Below are positions 1 to 9,524 of a stretch of DNA of 32,094 nt, one piece after another (within the stretch, counting starts at the first letter, position 1; each line of letters starts with the position of its first letter). Made by a program: the position numbers and the translations under genes. A model generated the notes under the pieces. It was given only the letters and a program-made list of their open reading frames with translations. It searched no databases and had not been told where the DNA came from. The stretch comes from Bacillota bacterium. Its GTDB lineage: Bacteria > Bacillota > Dethiobacteria > DTU022 > UBA8154. The stretch covers positions 1-32,094 of the forward strand of contig JAAZMI010000098.1 of the NCBI GenBank assembly GCA_012798895.1, in the 5' to 3' direction.

Positions 1-185
1 GGCGGTAGTATCTTCTATGCAGGGCTATCAGATGATTGTAAATAGAGCCGGCAATGTTAATTGACCTGTGCAGTTTTTTGTTACGCTTAGCACGGTAGAG
101 CTTAAAGCAGTAGGTTTTCATATTTAAACCTCAAACATTTGCAAGCAAAAACCCTGCCTTATATTCCCACGGATAAATCCGGGGG
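1..185 (-). mobile_element. Left end of an IS200/IS605 (IS1341-like) element, truncated by the window edge
   Basis: TnpB N-terminus encoded at 121..2 (minus). Upstream is an imperfect palindrome CCCaCGGAT-aa-ATCCGgGGG at 166-185, typical of subterminal hairpins at IS605-family ends. Confidence 0.75.
2..121 (-). CDS. tnpB: TnpB (IS200/IS605 family RNA-guided endonuclease), N-terminal 40 aa only
   Basis: Minus-strand translation MKTYCFKLYRAKRNKKLHRSINIAGSIYNHLIALHRRYYR matches the TnpB N-terminal pattern (FKLY..KRNK.LH..INIAGSIYNH.IALH+RYYR). Runs off the window. Confidence 0.85.
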   Translation of the reverse strand, partial: MKTYCFKLYRAKRNKKLHRSINIAGSIYNHLIALHRRYYR

Positions 186-417
186 TTTTACGGCAGAAAT
201 GATAAAATGTTTAGATCTGTTGAGGGTGTGTATTGTTTGCGCGGCATTAAAGTCTACGGTGAAGTGTAGGTTGAAAAACGATTCAGCCGACAGGACGCCG
301 GCTGCCGGCAGGCGAACAGGAGGTGAGCTCTGCCGGGAAAATCGCTTAAAACCAGAACTGAACCCCAAGGCTTTCCGCAAAAACACTATTTAACACCAAC
401 AACAGATCTAGACCGCC

Positions 418-1212
418 TCACAGTACCTTATATTCATACTTCCTATTTTTTAAACGAATCCGGTCCGCAACGAGCGCGATGAATTCCGAATTAGTTGGTT
501 TCCCTTTTTCAGTATTTATTGTGTAACCAAAAAATTTCTTGATAGTATCAATGCTGTTTCTCGACCAGGCCACCTCAATAGCGTGGCGGATAGCCCGCTC
601 TACCCTGCTGGGGGTGGTATCAAATCTCTCTGCAATACGCGGATAGAGAACCTTGGTTACCGAACCTAAAAGTTCGATTTCTTCTACAACCATGGAGATA
701 GCATCACGCAGATACAGATAACCCTTGATATGGGCCGGAACGCCAATTTCATGAATTATCTGTGTAATCTCGGCAATATAATCATCTCTTTCTTTTTGAG
801 GTGATGTTGATGCTGTTATCGGGGCTCTTTGAACATTAAGCTGATTTTTACCGAGCTGGCGGATCCTTTCCGCCAAAACCTCGAGGTTAAAGGGCTTCAA
901 AATATAATAAGCTGCTCCCAGTTCCACTGCTCTTTGTGTAATATTTTCGTGACCAAAAGCAGTTAACATAATCACCTTGGGTTTGGGAGATAGATCCATC
1001 TTGCCCAGCTCTTCCAACACCCCGATACCATCGAGATGCGGCATAATAATATCCAGGAGAATGACATCAGGCTTTTTTTCTTCCAGTAACGCCAGAACCT
1101 CTTTGCCATTGTAGGCATTGGCAACCACTTCGATACCCGGTTCTTTGTTGATATATTCCGACAAAAGTACATTGAATTCCCGGTTATCATCCGCGATTAA
1201 AACTTTCAACAT
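418..1212 (-). CDS. spo0A: Sporulation transcription factor Spo0A
   Basis: 264 aa; receiver domain ([24 protein letters not shown]) and C-terminal effector HTH ([18 protein letters not shown]). Confidence 0.97.
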   Translation of the reverse strand: MLKVLIADDNREFNVLLSEYINKEPGIEVVANAYNGKEVLALLEEKKPDVILLDIIMPHLDGIGVLEELGKMDLSPKPKVIMLTAFGHENITQRAVELGAAYYILKPFNLEVLAERIRQLGKNQLNVQRAPITASTSPQKERDDYIAEITQIIHEIGVPAHIKGYLYLRDAISMVVEEIELLGSVTKVLYPRIAERFDTTPSRVERAIRHAIEVAWSRNSIDTIKKFFGYTINTEKGKPTNSEFIALVADRIRLKNRKYEYKVL

Positions 1213-1260
1213 GTTAAATAAGAGCCCCCTTAAGAAAAATTAGTTTTAATTATTGGCCTT

Positions 1261-1296
1261 CTATAAATTATTCGACAAATGAAAGGTAATTCCTGC
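1261..1296 (-). promoter_or_regulatory. SigH-type promoter for spo0A with overlapping 0A box
   Basis: Minus strand: GCAGGAATT (1296-1288), 11 nt, GTCGAATAA (1276-1268). This fits RnAGGAwWW-n11/12-RnnGAATww. TGTCGAA 0A-box core at 1277-1271 overlaps the -10. Confidence 0.7.
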
Positions 1297-1343
1297 TTAA
1301 AGGAGGAATATTTTGGACAATTTTTAAAATATTACTACACTTT

Positions 1344-2654
1344 TTACGAAACCGGCAACAATTCCATCTCTTTGACCATCCATTCAGCAAAGATCCCATA
1401 TCCCCTGGCTGGATCATTGATAAAAACATGTGTTACCGCCCCGATCAACCTTCCGTTTTGAATGATTGGGCTGCCGCTCATACCTTGTACGATGCCTCCT
1501 GTTTTAGACAATAATTTTTCATCAACTACTCTGAATACAATACCTTTATCCACCGGCCTGTTCTGATTCAATGTTTTTTCAATCTCCAACTTAAAACTTT
1601 GTATCTTATTGCCCTCCACAACCGTAAGCATCTCTGCCGGACCTAATTCTGCCTCAAAAGAAAGCCCAAGTGGGATGGGATCCGGGTAGGGTGTTGCACA
1701 TTTTTCTATATTTTTCAATTTGCCGTAGATACCAAAGTGGGTATTCTTGGCAATGCTGCCCAAGATATCCTTTTCTTCCCTAAAAACCCCCGCCTTTTCT
1801 CCCGGTTGACCCCGCTGGGCCATCTTTACATTGACGATATCCGCCCGCACGATCAATCCATTGTCGATCTCCATTACTGTATGTGTATCACTATCTGTAA
1901 TAATATGGCCAAGTGCACCATAATATTGTTTTTCCAGATCATAAAAGGTCAAAGTTCCCACGCCGGCAGCAGTATCACGAATATAAAGCCCGATACGATA
2001 ATCCTTACCGGAGGGATCGGGATAAGGGATCACTTTTACATTTATTTTTTTCCCTTCTCTTTTGAGCAGCAGATCGAGCGCTCCTTTTGCAGATTCCCTT
2101 TTAATGACTCTTGCCGCTGTATTCAAATCATGAACGCCAATTCCATTTACTGCTAAAATAAGATCGCCGATGAGCACACCGCTATCTTCAGCCGGTGATT
2201 TTTTCCCCTCTTCATTTTCTGCATAAAAATATCCGACGACCACCACGCCTTCGTCATGCAATTTGATACCTATGGAGTGACCTCCGGCGTTTAGCCTTAT
2301 CTCTGGCAAGACGCTGACCGTAAGCTGCCTAATGGGAAGCAGCCCTTTGAACAAACTAAGCTCGAGGTTGACATCCCCGCTGTTTAAACCGCGCAGAGCC
2401 AGATCTTTGTGCATCCCCAGATGGTTCAGCTTATTGCCATGGATAACATTACCGTTTATATCCAGTATGCCAGATTTATCAGCTTTAATGTACAGATGCA
2501 GGGGAAATTTTAGCCGGTAAGAGTATTCCTGGCCTTCAAACAGTTGTAGATCGCTGGCCAAATTGTTTTTGAAGGTCTGGGAAAAAAACAAGGAAAGTGA
2601 GAAGACAAGGAGAACCAAAATAAAGATGGATCTTCTTTTCCAGAAATTAGGCAT
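1344..2654 (-). CDS. spoIVB: SpoIVB serine peptidase (sporulation checkpoint protease with PDZ domain)
   Basis: SpoIVB motifs (GHSIGIKL..GVVVVGY, PDZ VNG..V, ALGHIITD, GIVQGMSGSPIIQNGRLIGAVTHV). Start moved to MPNFWKRRSIF, which has GGAGG upstream; the full ORF extends to 2744. Confidence 0.95.
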   Translation of the reverse strand: MPNFWKRRSIFILVLLVFSLSLFFSQTFKNNLASDLQLFEGQEYSYRLKFPLHLYIKADKSGILDINGNVIHGNKLNHLGMHKDLALRGLNSGDVNLELSLFKGLLPIRQLTVSVLPEIRLNAGGHSIGIKLHDEGVVVVGYFYAENEEGKKSPAEDSGVLIGDLILAVNGIGVHDLNTAARVIKRESAKGALDLLLKREGKKINVKVIPYPDPSGKDYRIGLYIRDTAAGVGTLTFYDLEKQYYGALGHIITDSDTHTVMEIDNGLIVRADIVNVKMAQRGQPGEKAGVFREEKDILGSIAKNTHFGIYGKLKNIEKCATPYPDPIPLGLSFEAELGPAEMLTVVEGNKIQSFKLEIEKTLNQNRPVDKGIVFRVVDEKLLSKTGGIVQGMSGSPIIQNGRLIGAVTHVFINDPARGYGIFAEWMVKEMELLPVS

Positions 2655-2771
2655 AAAAAATTCCTCCATCAGAGACATTGAAAATTTGTGATGCAGTTTT
2701 AAATTGTCTCCGGGAAGATTTTTTATCCCCATTTTGCCGGCCAAAACGATATGATATTTCTGGTATTATGA

Positions 2772-2808
2772 CAAAAAAACATCCCTGGGCCGCTTTGCAG
2801 GCTCAAGG
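2772..2808 (-). terminator. Putative rho-independent terminator downstream of recN
   Basis: Minus strand CCTTGAGCC-tgcaaagc-GGCCCAGGG stem (8 of 9 paired, one G-T) followed by ATGTTTTTTTG. Confidence 0.65.
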
Positions 2809-2829
2809 AGAGCAATAAAATTTATTATT

Positions 2830-4518
2830 TTAAAGTTCTTGACCTTTTTTTAAGAGTTCAGCGGCGTGCCGCCTTGTAATTTCAGTCATATTTCCGCCAT
2901 CCAGTAGGCGAGCTATCTCCAAAACTCTATCTTTCCCCTGAAGATAGGAGACAGAGGTGGTAGCACGACCTTCCAGCACCTCTTTAAAAATATTGTATTG
3001 ATGATCAGCAACGCTGGCAATCTGAGGGCTGTGGGTTACACATATAACCTGGTGTTTTCTACCCAATCCGGCCATTTTTTCCGATACTTTTTGAATCGTA
3101 TTCCCGCCGATGCCACTGTCGATTTCATCAAAAACTATGGTGGGAACCTGATCCTGCTCTGCTAAAATGCTTTTTAGGGCCAGCATCACCCGGGCCAGCT
3201 CCCCGGCAGATATAATACGGGCCAGTGGTTTTAGAGGTTCCCCGGGGTTAGCTGAAAATAGAAATTCCAGCTCCTCCCGGCCCTCTGGGCCCGGAACTTT
3301 TCGCTCTACAAATTGAACGCTAAAACGTGCTTTTTCCATACCCAGTTCCTGCAGGGCTTCGACGATCAGCGGTTCCAGTTTTGATGCAGTTTCCTTTCTT
3401 TTAATCGTTAACTGGGCCGCCACCTGTTCAATTTCCTGCCAAAGGGTCTCCTCTTCTTTTTCCCATTTTAGTATCTCTGCTGTACTGTTTTCTATAGCAT
3501 CTATTTTTTGCGCGCAATCTTCAGCAAAGGAAAGAATTTCCGCTACATTCTGGCCGTATTTTGTTTTAAGATGCCGGTATAATTCCAGGCGGCGCTCAAT
3601 CTCTTCTCTTTCGGCAGGTGAAAAATTAAGACCATCCAGATAGTCAAATAGTTCGCGGCTTAGTTCAGCCAAGTTGGTACTAATCTCCTGAAGAAGATCT
3701 GCAAAAGAGGAGAGTTTGGGATCGATCTGCAATAAAGAGGATATCTCTTTTTCGATATCGTCGATCCGATCGATGACAGGCGCCTGCAGCACATTTTCGT
3801 CGCCATAAATTTCGAAATAGGCCCGGCTGATCGTTGAGGACAATTTTTCCAAATTATCGAGAAGGGTTAATCTTTGTTTTAGTTCTTTTTCTTCTTCCGG
3901 GCAAAGGGAGGCATCAATAATTTCATTTCTCTGATATACCAGGAGCTCCAACTGCCTTTCTCTTTCGGCGGGAGAGCCCCCTGTTGCTTTAAGTTTTCGT
4001 ATGATGCCTTGCCTGCGGTGAAATGCTTCCCGCAAACGGAATTTAATCTTCAGCAGCTCTTCATCTCCAAATTCGTCCAAAAGAAACAGGTGTTTTTCCG
4101 TTTTCAAAAGGGATTGGTGGCTATGCTGTCCATGAAAATCTACAAGAGCACCGCCCAATTCCCTTAAAAATGAAAGGGTTACGGTTCTTCCGTTAACACG
4201 GCAGATATTGCGCCCGCTAAGCGCTATCTCCCGTAGGATAATCAGATCCGTTTCCCAACTTAAACCATTATCCTCCATAATATCCTTTAAATGCCTATAA
4301 TCAGGTGGAACATGGAAAACGGCTTCGATTACAGCTCGTTCCGTACCGGTCCTTACCTGCTCACTGGAAGCCCTCTCTCCCAAAATGAGGTTAATAGCTC
4401 CGATCAGTATGGATTTCCCTGCGCCTGTTTCCCCCGTCAGAACGTTCATACCCGGATAAAACTCCAGGGATAGATCATCGATCAGCGCAAAGTTTTGCAT
4501 ACGCAAGTAAGCGAGCAT
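2830..4518 (-). CDS. recN: DNA repair protein RecN
   Basis: MLAYLRMQNFALIDDLSLEFYPGMNVLTGETGAGKS... Walker A and IVFDEIDSGIGG Walker B. Start chosen at ATG with GGAGGTGTTGTG upstream; ORF track extends to 4590. Confidence 0.95.
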   Translation of the reverse strand: MLAYLRMQNFALIDDLSLEFYPGMNVLTGETGAGKSILIGAINLILGERASSEQVRTGTERAVIEAVFHVPPDYRHLKDIMEDNGLSWETDLIILREIALSGRNICRVNGRTVTLSFLRELGGALVDFHGQHSHQSLLKTEKHLFLLDEFGDEELLKIKFRLREAFHRRQGIIRKLKATGGSPAERERQLELLVYQRNEIIDASLCPEEEKELKQRLTLLDNLEKLSSTISRAYFEIYGDENVLQAPVIDRIDDIEKEISSLLQIDPKLSSFADLLQEISTNLAELSRELFDYLDGLNFSPAEREEIERRLELYRHLKTKYGQNVAEILSFAEDCAQKIDAIENSTAEILKWEKEEETLWQEIEQVAAQLTIKRKETASKLEPLIVEALQELGMEKARFSVQFVERKVPGPEGREELEFLFSANPGEPLKPLARIISAGELARVMLALKSILAEQDQVPTIVFDEIDSGIGGNTIQKVSEKMAGLGRKHQVICVTHSPQIASVADHQYNIFKEVLEGRATTSVSYLQGKDRVLEIARLLDGGNMTEITRRHAAELLKKGQEL

Positions 4519-4636
4519 CACAACACCTCCAAGGCTCGCCAGGATCAGGGATCGCCTGAAGAACACACTATGTTTTGCCGGCTGGATCACACTTCACCAA
4601 AAACTGTCTTCAGGCTTTTTCCAAGCCGATCATCGA

Positions 4637-5485
4637 TCAGATCAGTTTATCATGCAGCAATTTATAAAAATTGCTATCTGCAAAGGTGATCACTTTGGCT
4701 GCACATTCAGCTTTTTTTACCCTGATGCGATCGTTATAATTTAAAGCAAAACCCTCCTGTCCGTCCAAAGTTAAAAATATATCGGCATACTCTGTGGCAA
4801 TGGTCACTGTCACCAGATCATCTTTATCTACAATTACTGAACGCTGGTAGAGCAAGTGAGGACATATTGGCGTAACCACCAGAACATTCAAGGCCGGGTG
4901 CACTACCGGCCCACCGGCAGAAAGAGAGTAACCTGTAGAGCCGGTAGGACTGGCGATAATAACCCCATCGCCGGGGTAGCTTTCCAAAAAATCGTTGTTA
5001 ATGTACGTATCCAGCTCGATGATCCTGGAGAAAGGGCCCCTGGAAATAATTACATCGTTTAAACAGATTGCCGAGGCAAAACTTTTTCCCGCCCGGATTA
5101 TTTCGGTCTGCAACATCATTCTCTCTTCCAACTGGTAGTTACCATTGATCAGTTGCTGGAGAGAAAAAGACAGCTTTTCTACTTCGATTTCGGCTAAAAA
5201 ACCTTTGTGCCCCAAATTAATACCCAGCATGGGCAGGTCTGTATAGGCAAGTTCGCGGGCTACTCTTAAGAAGGTGCCATCACCACCGAGGACGATAACC
5301 ATATCTGTTTTTTGGGGCCATTCCTGTATCTCTTCGATTGGTGAGGCAAGATGTAAAAGAGGTTCTCTCCCCGGAACAACGTACACAGGCACATTATGTT
5401 TCCCGAAAAAGGTTTTAATTTGCCCGATAACTTCCTGCATATTTTCTTTTTGCCAATTGGGAACCACGCCGATACCTTTAAACAT
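4637..5485 (-). CDS. nadK: NAD(+)/ATP-NAD kinase
   Basis: GGDGTFLRVARE, NLGHKGFLAE, SPTGSTGYSLSAGGP motifs. Confidence 0.95.
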   Translation of the reverse strand: MFKGIGVVPNWQKENMQEVIGQIKTFFGKHNVPVYVVPGREPLLHLASPIEEIQEWPQKTDMVIVLGGDGTFLRVARELAYTDLPMLGINLGHKGFLAEIEVEKLSFSLQQLINGNYQLEERMMLQTEIIRAGKSFASAICLNDVIISRGPFSRIIELDTYINNDFLESYPGDGVIIASPTGSTGYSLSAGGPVVHPALNVLVVTPICPHLLYQRSVIVDKDDLVTVTIATEYADIFLTLDGQEGFALNYNDRIRVKKAECAAKVITFADSNFYKLLHDKLI

Positions 5486-5528
5486 TTACCAAACCCCTTT
5501 ATGGCCATTGTTCCAGGTCTTAGAATCA

Positions 5529-6335
5529 TCACCCTAAATGAGAGTGAGCCTGAGAAACCACGCCCTGTATTAAAGCAGACAGATCCTCTGCTCCGTTTTC
5601 TCTCAAACCCATAGCCGCCTTTTGTCGTAAGTAGAGAAAAAATTCTATATTGCCGCGCGGCCCTTTCAATGGAGAATATGTTAGCCCGGCCACTCGATAA
5701 GCCAGCTTCTCTGCTGCTATTGCAATGCCTTTCAGAACGGCATGATGAACGGCGGCATCCCTGACAACACCCCTTTTCCCAACCTGTACAGGCTTTGCTT
5801 CAAACTGTGGCTTGATCAGACATATTATCTCCGGGATACCTAATGCCGCCACCACGGGTAAAACCAGTTTTAGGGAGATAAAAGAAACATCTATTACCGC
5901 CAGATCAGGGGTATCAGGCAAGTCTTCTTTCTTTAGGTGACGCACATTAAAGCGCTCCATGTTGATAACACGCGGTTCCCTGCGCAGCTTCCAGGCCAAC
6001 TGACCGTAACCAACATCGAGAGCATATACCTTTTTTGCCCCCTGCTTCAAGGCGCAGTGTGTAAAACCACCTGTAGAGGCACCGATATCCAGAACGATCC
6101 TGCCTTCTAGATCGATATTGAATTCGCGCAGGGGTTTTTCTAATTTTAACCCTCCCCTGCTGACATAAGGATTCAGGGTGCCGCGTACCTCGACTTCTGC
6201 CCGGCAGAGTACAGTTTCGCCGGGTTTATCCCTTTTCACCCCGTTAACATAGACATTTCCAGCCATAATTTCTGCCTTGGCCTTGCTGCGCGTTGAGATG
6301 AGGTTTTTTTCAACGAGCAGTAGGTCCAACCTCAT
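5529..6335 (-). CDS. tlyA: TlyA family RNA methyltransferase (S4 domain + FtsJ-like)
   Basis: MRLDLLLVEKNLISTRSKAKAEIMAGNVYVNG S4 domain, VLDIGASTGGFTHCALKQGAKKVYALDVGYGQL. Start set at MRLDLLL; ORF track extends to 6395 and overlaps dxs. Confidence 0.9.
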   Translation of the reverse strand: MRLDLLLVEKNLISTRSKAKAEIMAGNVYVNGVKRDKPGETVLCRAEVEVRGTLNPYVSRGGLKLEKPLREFNIDLEGRIVLDIGASTGGFTHCALKQGAKKVYALDVGYGQLAWKLRREPRVINMERFNVRHLKKEDLPDTPDLAVIDVSFISLKLVLPVVAALGIPEIICLIKPQFEAKPVQVGKRGVVRDAAVHHAVLKGIAIAAEKLAYRVAGLTYSPLKGPRGNIEFFLYLRQKAAMGLRENGAEDLSALIQGVVSQAHSHLG

Positions 6336-6367
6336 CTTGCCTTTCTTTTTCGTCACCGTAGGCACCC

Positions 6368-8257
6368 TCAGTACACTTTTTCCTGAACCTGGCAAAACCG
6401 ATAGGCTTCATCGGCAATTTTTTCTGCCGAAAGTCCATGCCTTTCTAACAAAAAATCTCTTTTACCCTGGCCGGTATATGGGCTAATGAAGCCCAGTCGT
6501 TTCAGATGCACTCCCTGGATACCTTCATCAGCCAACATCTCCAGGATTGCACTGCCAAAACCTCCGCCTAAAATATGTTCTTCCACGGTGATTACCCGAC
6601 CACATTTTTCCGCCCAGCAGCAGATCATCTCCTTATCCAGCGGCTGAACAAAACGAGGGTTAATCACGCTGCTTTCAATCTTCATTTTTAAAAGAATCTC
6701 GTGTGCTTTAAGAGCCGGCACAACCATAGAGCCGACAGCCAGTATGAGCAGATCCCGGCCTTTTGTTAAAAGTTGTGCCTTGCCCGGTTTCAGTTTGCTG
6801 GTTTCTTCAGTCAAAAATCTATCTGCCGGGCCGCGTGGGTACCTAATCGCTGCCGGGCACTTCATCTCCAAAGCCATCTTAAGCATTGCCTTCAGCTCCC
6901 GGCCATCTGCCGGGGCCATGAGGGTAAGGTTGGGTAGATTCCGCAGATAGGCCAGATCATAGAGGCCGTTATGCGTCTCCCCATCCTCGCCCACCAAACC
7001 CGCCCGATCTACGGCAAAAACAACCGGCAATTTCTGTAGGCAGACATCGTGTAAAAGTTGGTCGTAAGCCCTCTGTAAAAAAGTACTGTAGATAGCTGCA
7101 ACAGGTTTAAAACCCTCAACAGCCAGCCCTGCGGCCATGGTTACAGCATGTTGTTCGGCAATGCCCACATCGAAAAAACGTTCCGGCCAGCGCCGTGCAA
7201 AGTTTTCTAAACCGGTTCCTACAGCCATCGCTGCTGTAATAGCCACGATAGAAGGATCCTCTTCAGCATATTCTTCCAGGGCGGAGCCAAAAACCCCGCT
7301 ATAGGTTGGCCGATCCTTGCTCCCGGAGAGAGGTTCGCCCGTTTTTTTATCAAAGGGGCCTACACCGTGAAAAGTACAAGGCTTTTTTTCTGCAGGAGGG
7401 TAACCTTTACCTTTTTTGGTTACGACGTGCAGCAAAACAGGGCCGCGCACGCTTTTTACCTCGCGAAAAAGAGCAACCAATTTAGGTATGGAATGGCCGT
7501 CTACCGGCCCCAGATATGTAAAACCCAGTTCTTCAAAAAGCATCCCGGAAACAAGCAGATATTTTAAACTGTCTTTGATACGTTCCGCTGAACGAAGCAT
7601 CGTCTTACCGATAGCCGGTATGCGTTCGAGAACATACTCCAGATCTTCTTTTAGGCGGTAATATGTGGGATCCGTGCGTAGTTTTGCTAAATAGGAGGGC
7701 AAACCACCAATGTTATGGCCGATCGACATCTCGTTATCGTTTAAGATAACGAGCAGATCTGTCTTGATCTCCCCGGCATAGTTTAGCGCCTCCAAGGCAA
7801 TACCACCGGTAAGAGCGCCATCGCCGATCACATCGACTACATAAAAATTTTCTTTCCGCAGATCCCGGCCCTGGGCGATACCCAAAGCAGCCGAAAGAGA
7901 GGTACTGCTGTGCCCTACGCCAAATACATCATAAAGGCTTTCCTCTCTTTTGGGAAAGCCGCTCAAACCTTTGTAATCGCGAATCTGTTTAAAATTTTCC
8001 CGGCGTCCAGTGAGAATTTTGTGAGCATAACACTGGTGCCCGACATCCCAAAGAATCTTATCGAAAGGAGCGTTAAAGACATAATGGAGGGCGATGGTCA
8101 TCTCTACAACCCCCAAGCTGGGGGCAAGATGCCCGCCTTTTCGGGAGGTTACATCGATTATCAGTTCCCTAATCTCACTGGCTAATTGATTCAGCTCTTT
8201 TAGTGAGAGTTTTTTTAAATCAGCAGGGCTGTCAATCCTATTAAGAACAACACTCAA
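6368..8257 (-). CDS. dxs: 1-deoxy-D-xylulose-5-phosphate synthase
   Basis: 629 aa; GHQCYAHKILTGR, GDGALTGG, DRAGLVGEDGETHNG, GIAEQHAVTMAAG motifs. Confidence 0.97.
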   Translation of the reverse strand: MSVVLNRIDSPADLKKLSLKELNQLASEIRELIIDVTSRKGGHLAPSLGVVEMTIALHYVFNAPFDKILWDVGHQCYAHKILTGRRENFKQIRDYKGLSGFPKREESLYDVFGVGHSSTSLSAALGIAQGRDLRKENFYVVDVIGDGALTGGIALEALNYAGEIKTDLLVILNDNEMSIGHNIGGLPSYLAKLRTDPTYYRLKEDLEYVLERIPAIGKTMLRSAERIKDSLKYLLVSGMLFEELGFTYLGPVDGHSIPKLVALFREVKSVRGPVLLHVVTKKGKGYPPAEKKPCTFHGVGPFDKKTGEPLSGSKDRPTYSGVFGSALEEYAEEDPSIVAITAAMAVGTGLENFARRWPERFFDVGIAEQHAVTMAAGLAVEGFKPVAAIYSTFLQRAYDQLLHDVCLQKLPVVFAVDRAGLVGEDGETHNGLYDLAYLRNLPNLTLMAPADGRELKAMLKMALEMKCPAAIRYPRGPADRFLTEETSKLKPGKAQLLTKGRDLLILAVGSMVVPALKAHEILLKMKIESSVINPRFVQPLDKEMICCWAEKCGRVITVEEHILGGGFGSAILEMLADEGIQGVHLKRLGFISPYTGQGKRDFLLERHGLSAEKIADEAYRFCQVQEKVY

Positions 8258-8289
8258 AGAACCACCGCTTCCACAAATAGTATATATTG

Positions 8290-8919
8290 CTATGAATTCC
8301 TCTTCCAGGAAAATATCCGTTCAAAAGTCGTTAAAAAACGGGCCGCAAACAGCACTAGATCGGTGGGCCTATTAATTGCCAGGGATTTGCCGATAGCTTT
8401 GCCGCCCACCGTTAAGGCAGAGACGGTTCCAGCTAAAAAAATGCTTAAAAGTATCTCATTAAGCTCGGCATTTCTCTGGACCAGGTTGACTACGATTATT
8501 GTTCCAACTACCCCGCTCACAATGCCGCTTATATCCCCGATGACATCGTTACAAAAATTTGCCACCAGATCGGCATGGCGCACCAGGTATATACCCTTTT
8601 TGGCCCCATAAATTTTTTTAGCCGCCTTGGCATGAAAGGGCGTCTCTTCGGCCGCGGCAGCTGCCGTGCCAATCAGGTCAAAAAAAATGCCCAGCGAAAT
8701 AATCAAAAACAAAAGAATAAAGGAGGGTAGAATTGAACGTAGGTTTTGCAACAAAGCACGCGTTACCCAGGTTAGGGTTATTGCTAAAAAAAAAGTCCAA
8801 AAACTGACAAATATTACCCAACGCTTGGTTTTTTTACTTCTTGGTTGTCGCCTCTGCCTTTTTTTGTTTTCCCCCAAGATCTTTTGCACTCGCCAAATAA
8901 TATTTTGTTGATAGGACAT
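8290..8919 (-). CDS. oapA: OLE-associated protein OapA (membrane protein)
   Basis: 209 aa with several hydrophobic segments and a basic N-terminus (KKRQRRQPRSKKTKR). Contains LGIFFDLIGTAAAAAEETPFHAKAAKKIYGAKKG. Lies directly downstream of the ispA-proximal structured non-coding region and upstream of dxs. Confidence 0.87.
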   Translation of the reverse strand: MSYQQNIIWRVQKILGENKKRQRRQPRSKKTKRWVIFVSFWTFFLAITLTWVTRALLQNLRSILPSFILLFLIISLGIFFDLIGTAAAAAEETPFHAKAAKKIYGAKKGIYLVRHADLVANFCNDVIGDISGIVSGVVGTIIVVNLVQRNAELNEILLSIFLAGTVSALTVGGKAIGKSLAINRPTDLVLFAARFLTTFERIFSWKRNS

Positions 8920-8929
8920 AGTGTGGTAG

Positions 8930-9518
8930 CTTTATGAGTAAACTTTGCGGCTTGAGGTCCAGCAGGTTTTCCCAGATGTTCACCGCTTGTCACCAAACGG
9001 CAGTTTCCTTTTCAGAACACCTCTGCTGTGTTGCCACTAACAGGGCTGGATTACCACTTAGACCACACTTTAATCCCCATAAAGCCTCCCCATCCGGCTT
9101 CCCGGCAGGGAACAGCCTAGGAGTTTTCCTCGATGCCCCGGATACGCTTCCTATCCTTTTTTGCAGCCTTGGTTTCCTAAGGATTCAACCTTCCTCCCCC
9201 AAGGCCACTCAAGGCCGGCTACACTGTGCACAGCTTTGACCGCACACAGGTTCTGGCCTAAGCCGTAACCTTTTACCCTTACGGTAATACGCCACGCACT
9301 TAGGTCTCCGCGAGGGCAGGGTCAACGCCTACATGCCTTTGTAGATCGCCCCATCCCCCTTAACTCCCAGCACCAACTCCCGACTGGGCTTCGGCAGCCG
9401 GCACCAGGAACTTCATCGCTGTGCCTAAAGCAGGCTTCCCACCCGCTTTCGGAAACGCTGGTGACAACTAGAATACTGCACCACGCTATGCCCGAACAAA
9501 TTAAATTAATTCTAGCTA
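8930..9518 (-). ncRNA. ole: OLE RNA (Ornate Large Extremophilic RNA)
   Basis: About 590-nt GC-rich intergenic region between ispA and oapA/dxs with no credible ORF. Many hairpins, e.g. CCTAAG..CCGTAA-loop-TTACGG.CTTAGG (9257-9304) and GCCTTGG..CCAAGGC (9166-9205). Size and synteny match the published ole locus. Ends are estimates: 5' from the promoter, 3' from oapA. Confidence 0.88.
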
Positions 9519-9524
9519 ATTAAT

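Noticed and set aside
972-1190. 72-aa ORF inside spo0A (and similar nested ORFs elsewhere, e.g. 9865-10158, 21682-22017)
   Set aside because: Out-of-frame shadow ORFs within strongly supported genes.
8934-9239. 101-aa plus-strand ORF and other small ORFs (e.g. 8814-8996) overlapping the OLE region
   Set aside because: Low-complexity translation without domain character, antisense to a highly structured RNA candidate; no RBS and no recognisable motifs.
8930-9518. Group II intron or IS605 remnant as the explanation for the structured region upstream of oapA
   Set aside because: No domain V-like signature, no intron-encoded protein or TnpB coding traces; synteny and a dedicated promoter fit OLE RNA much better.
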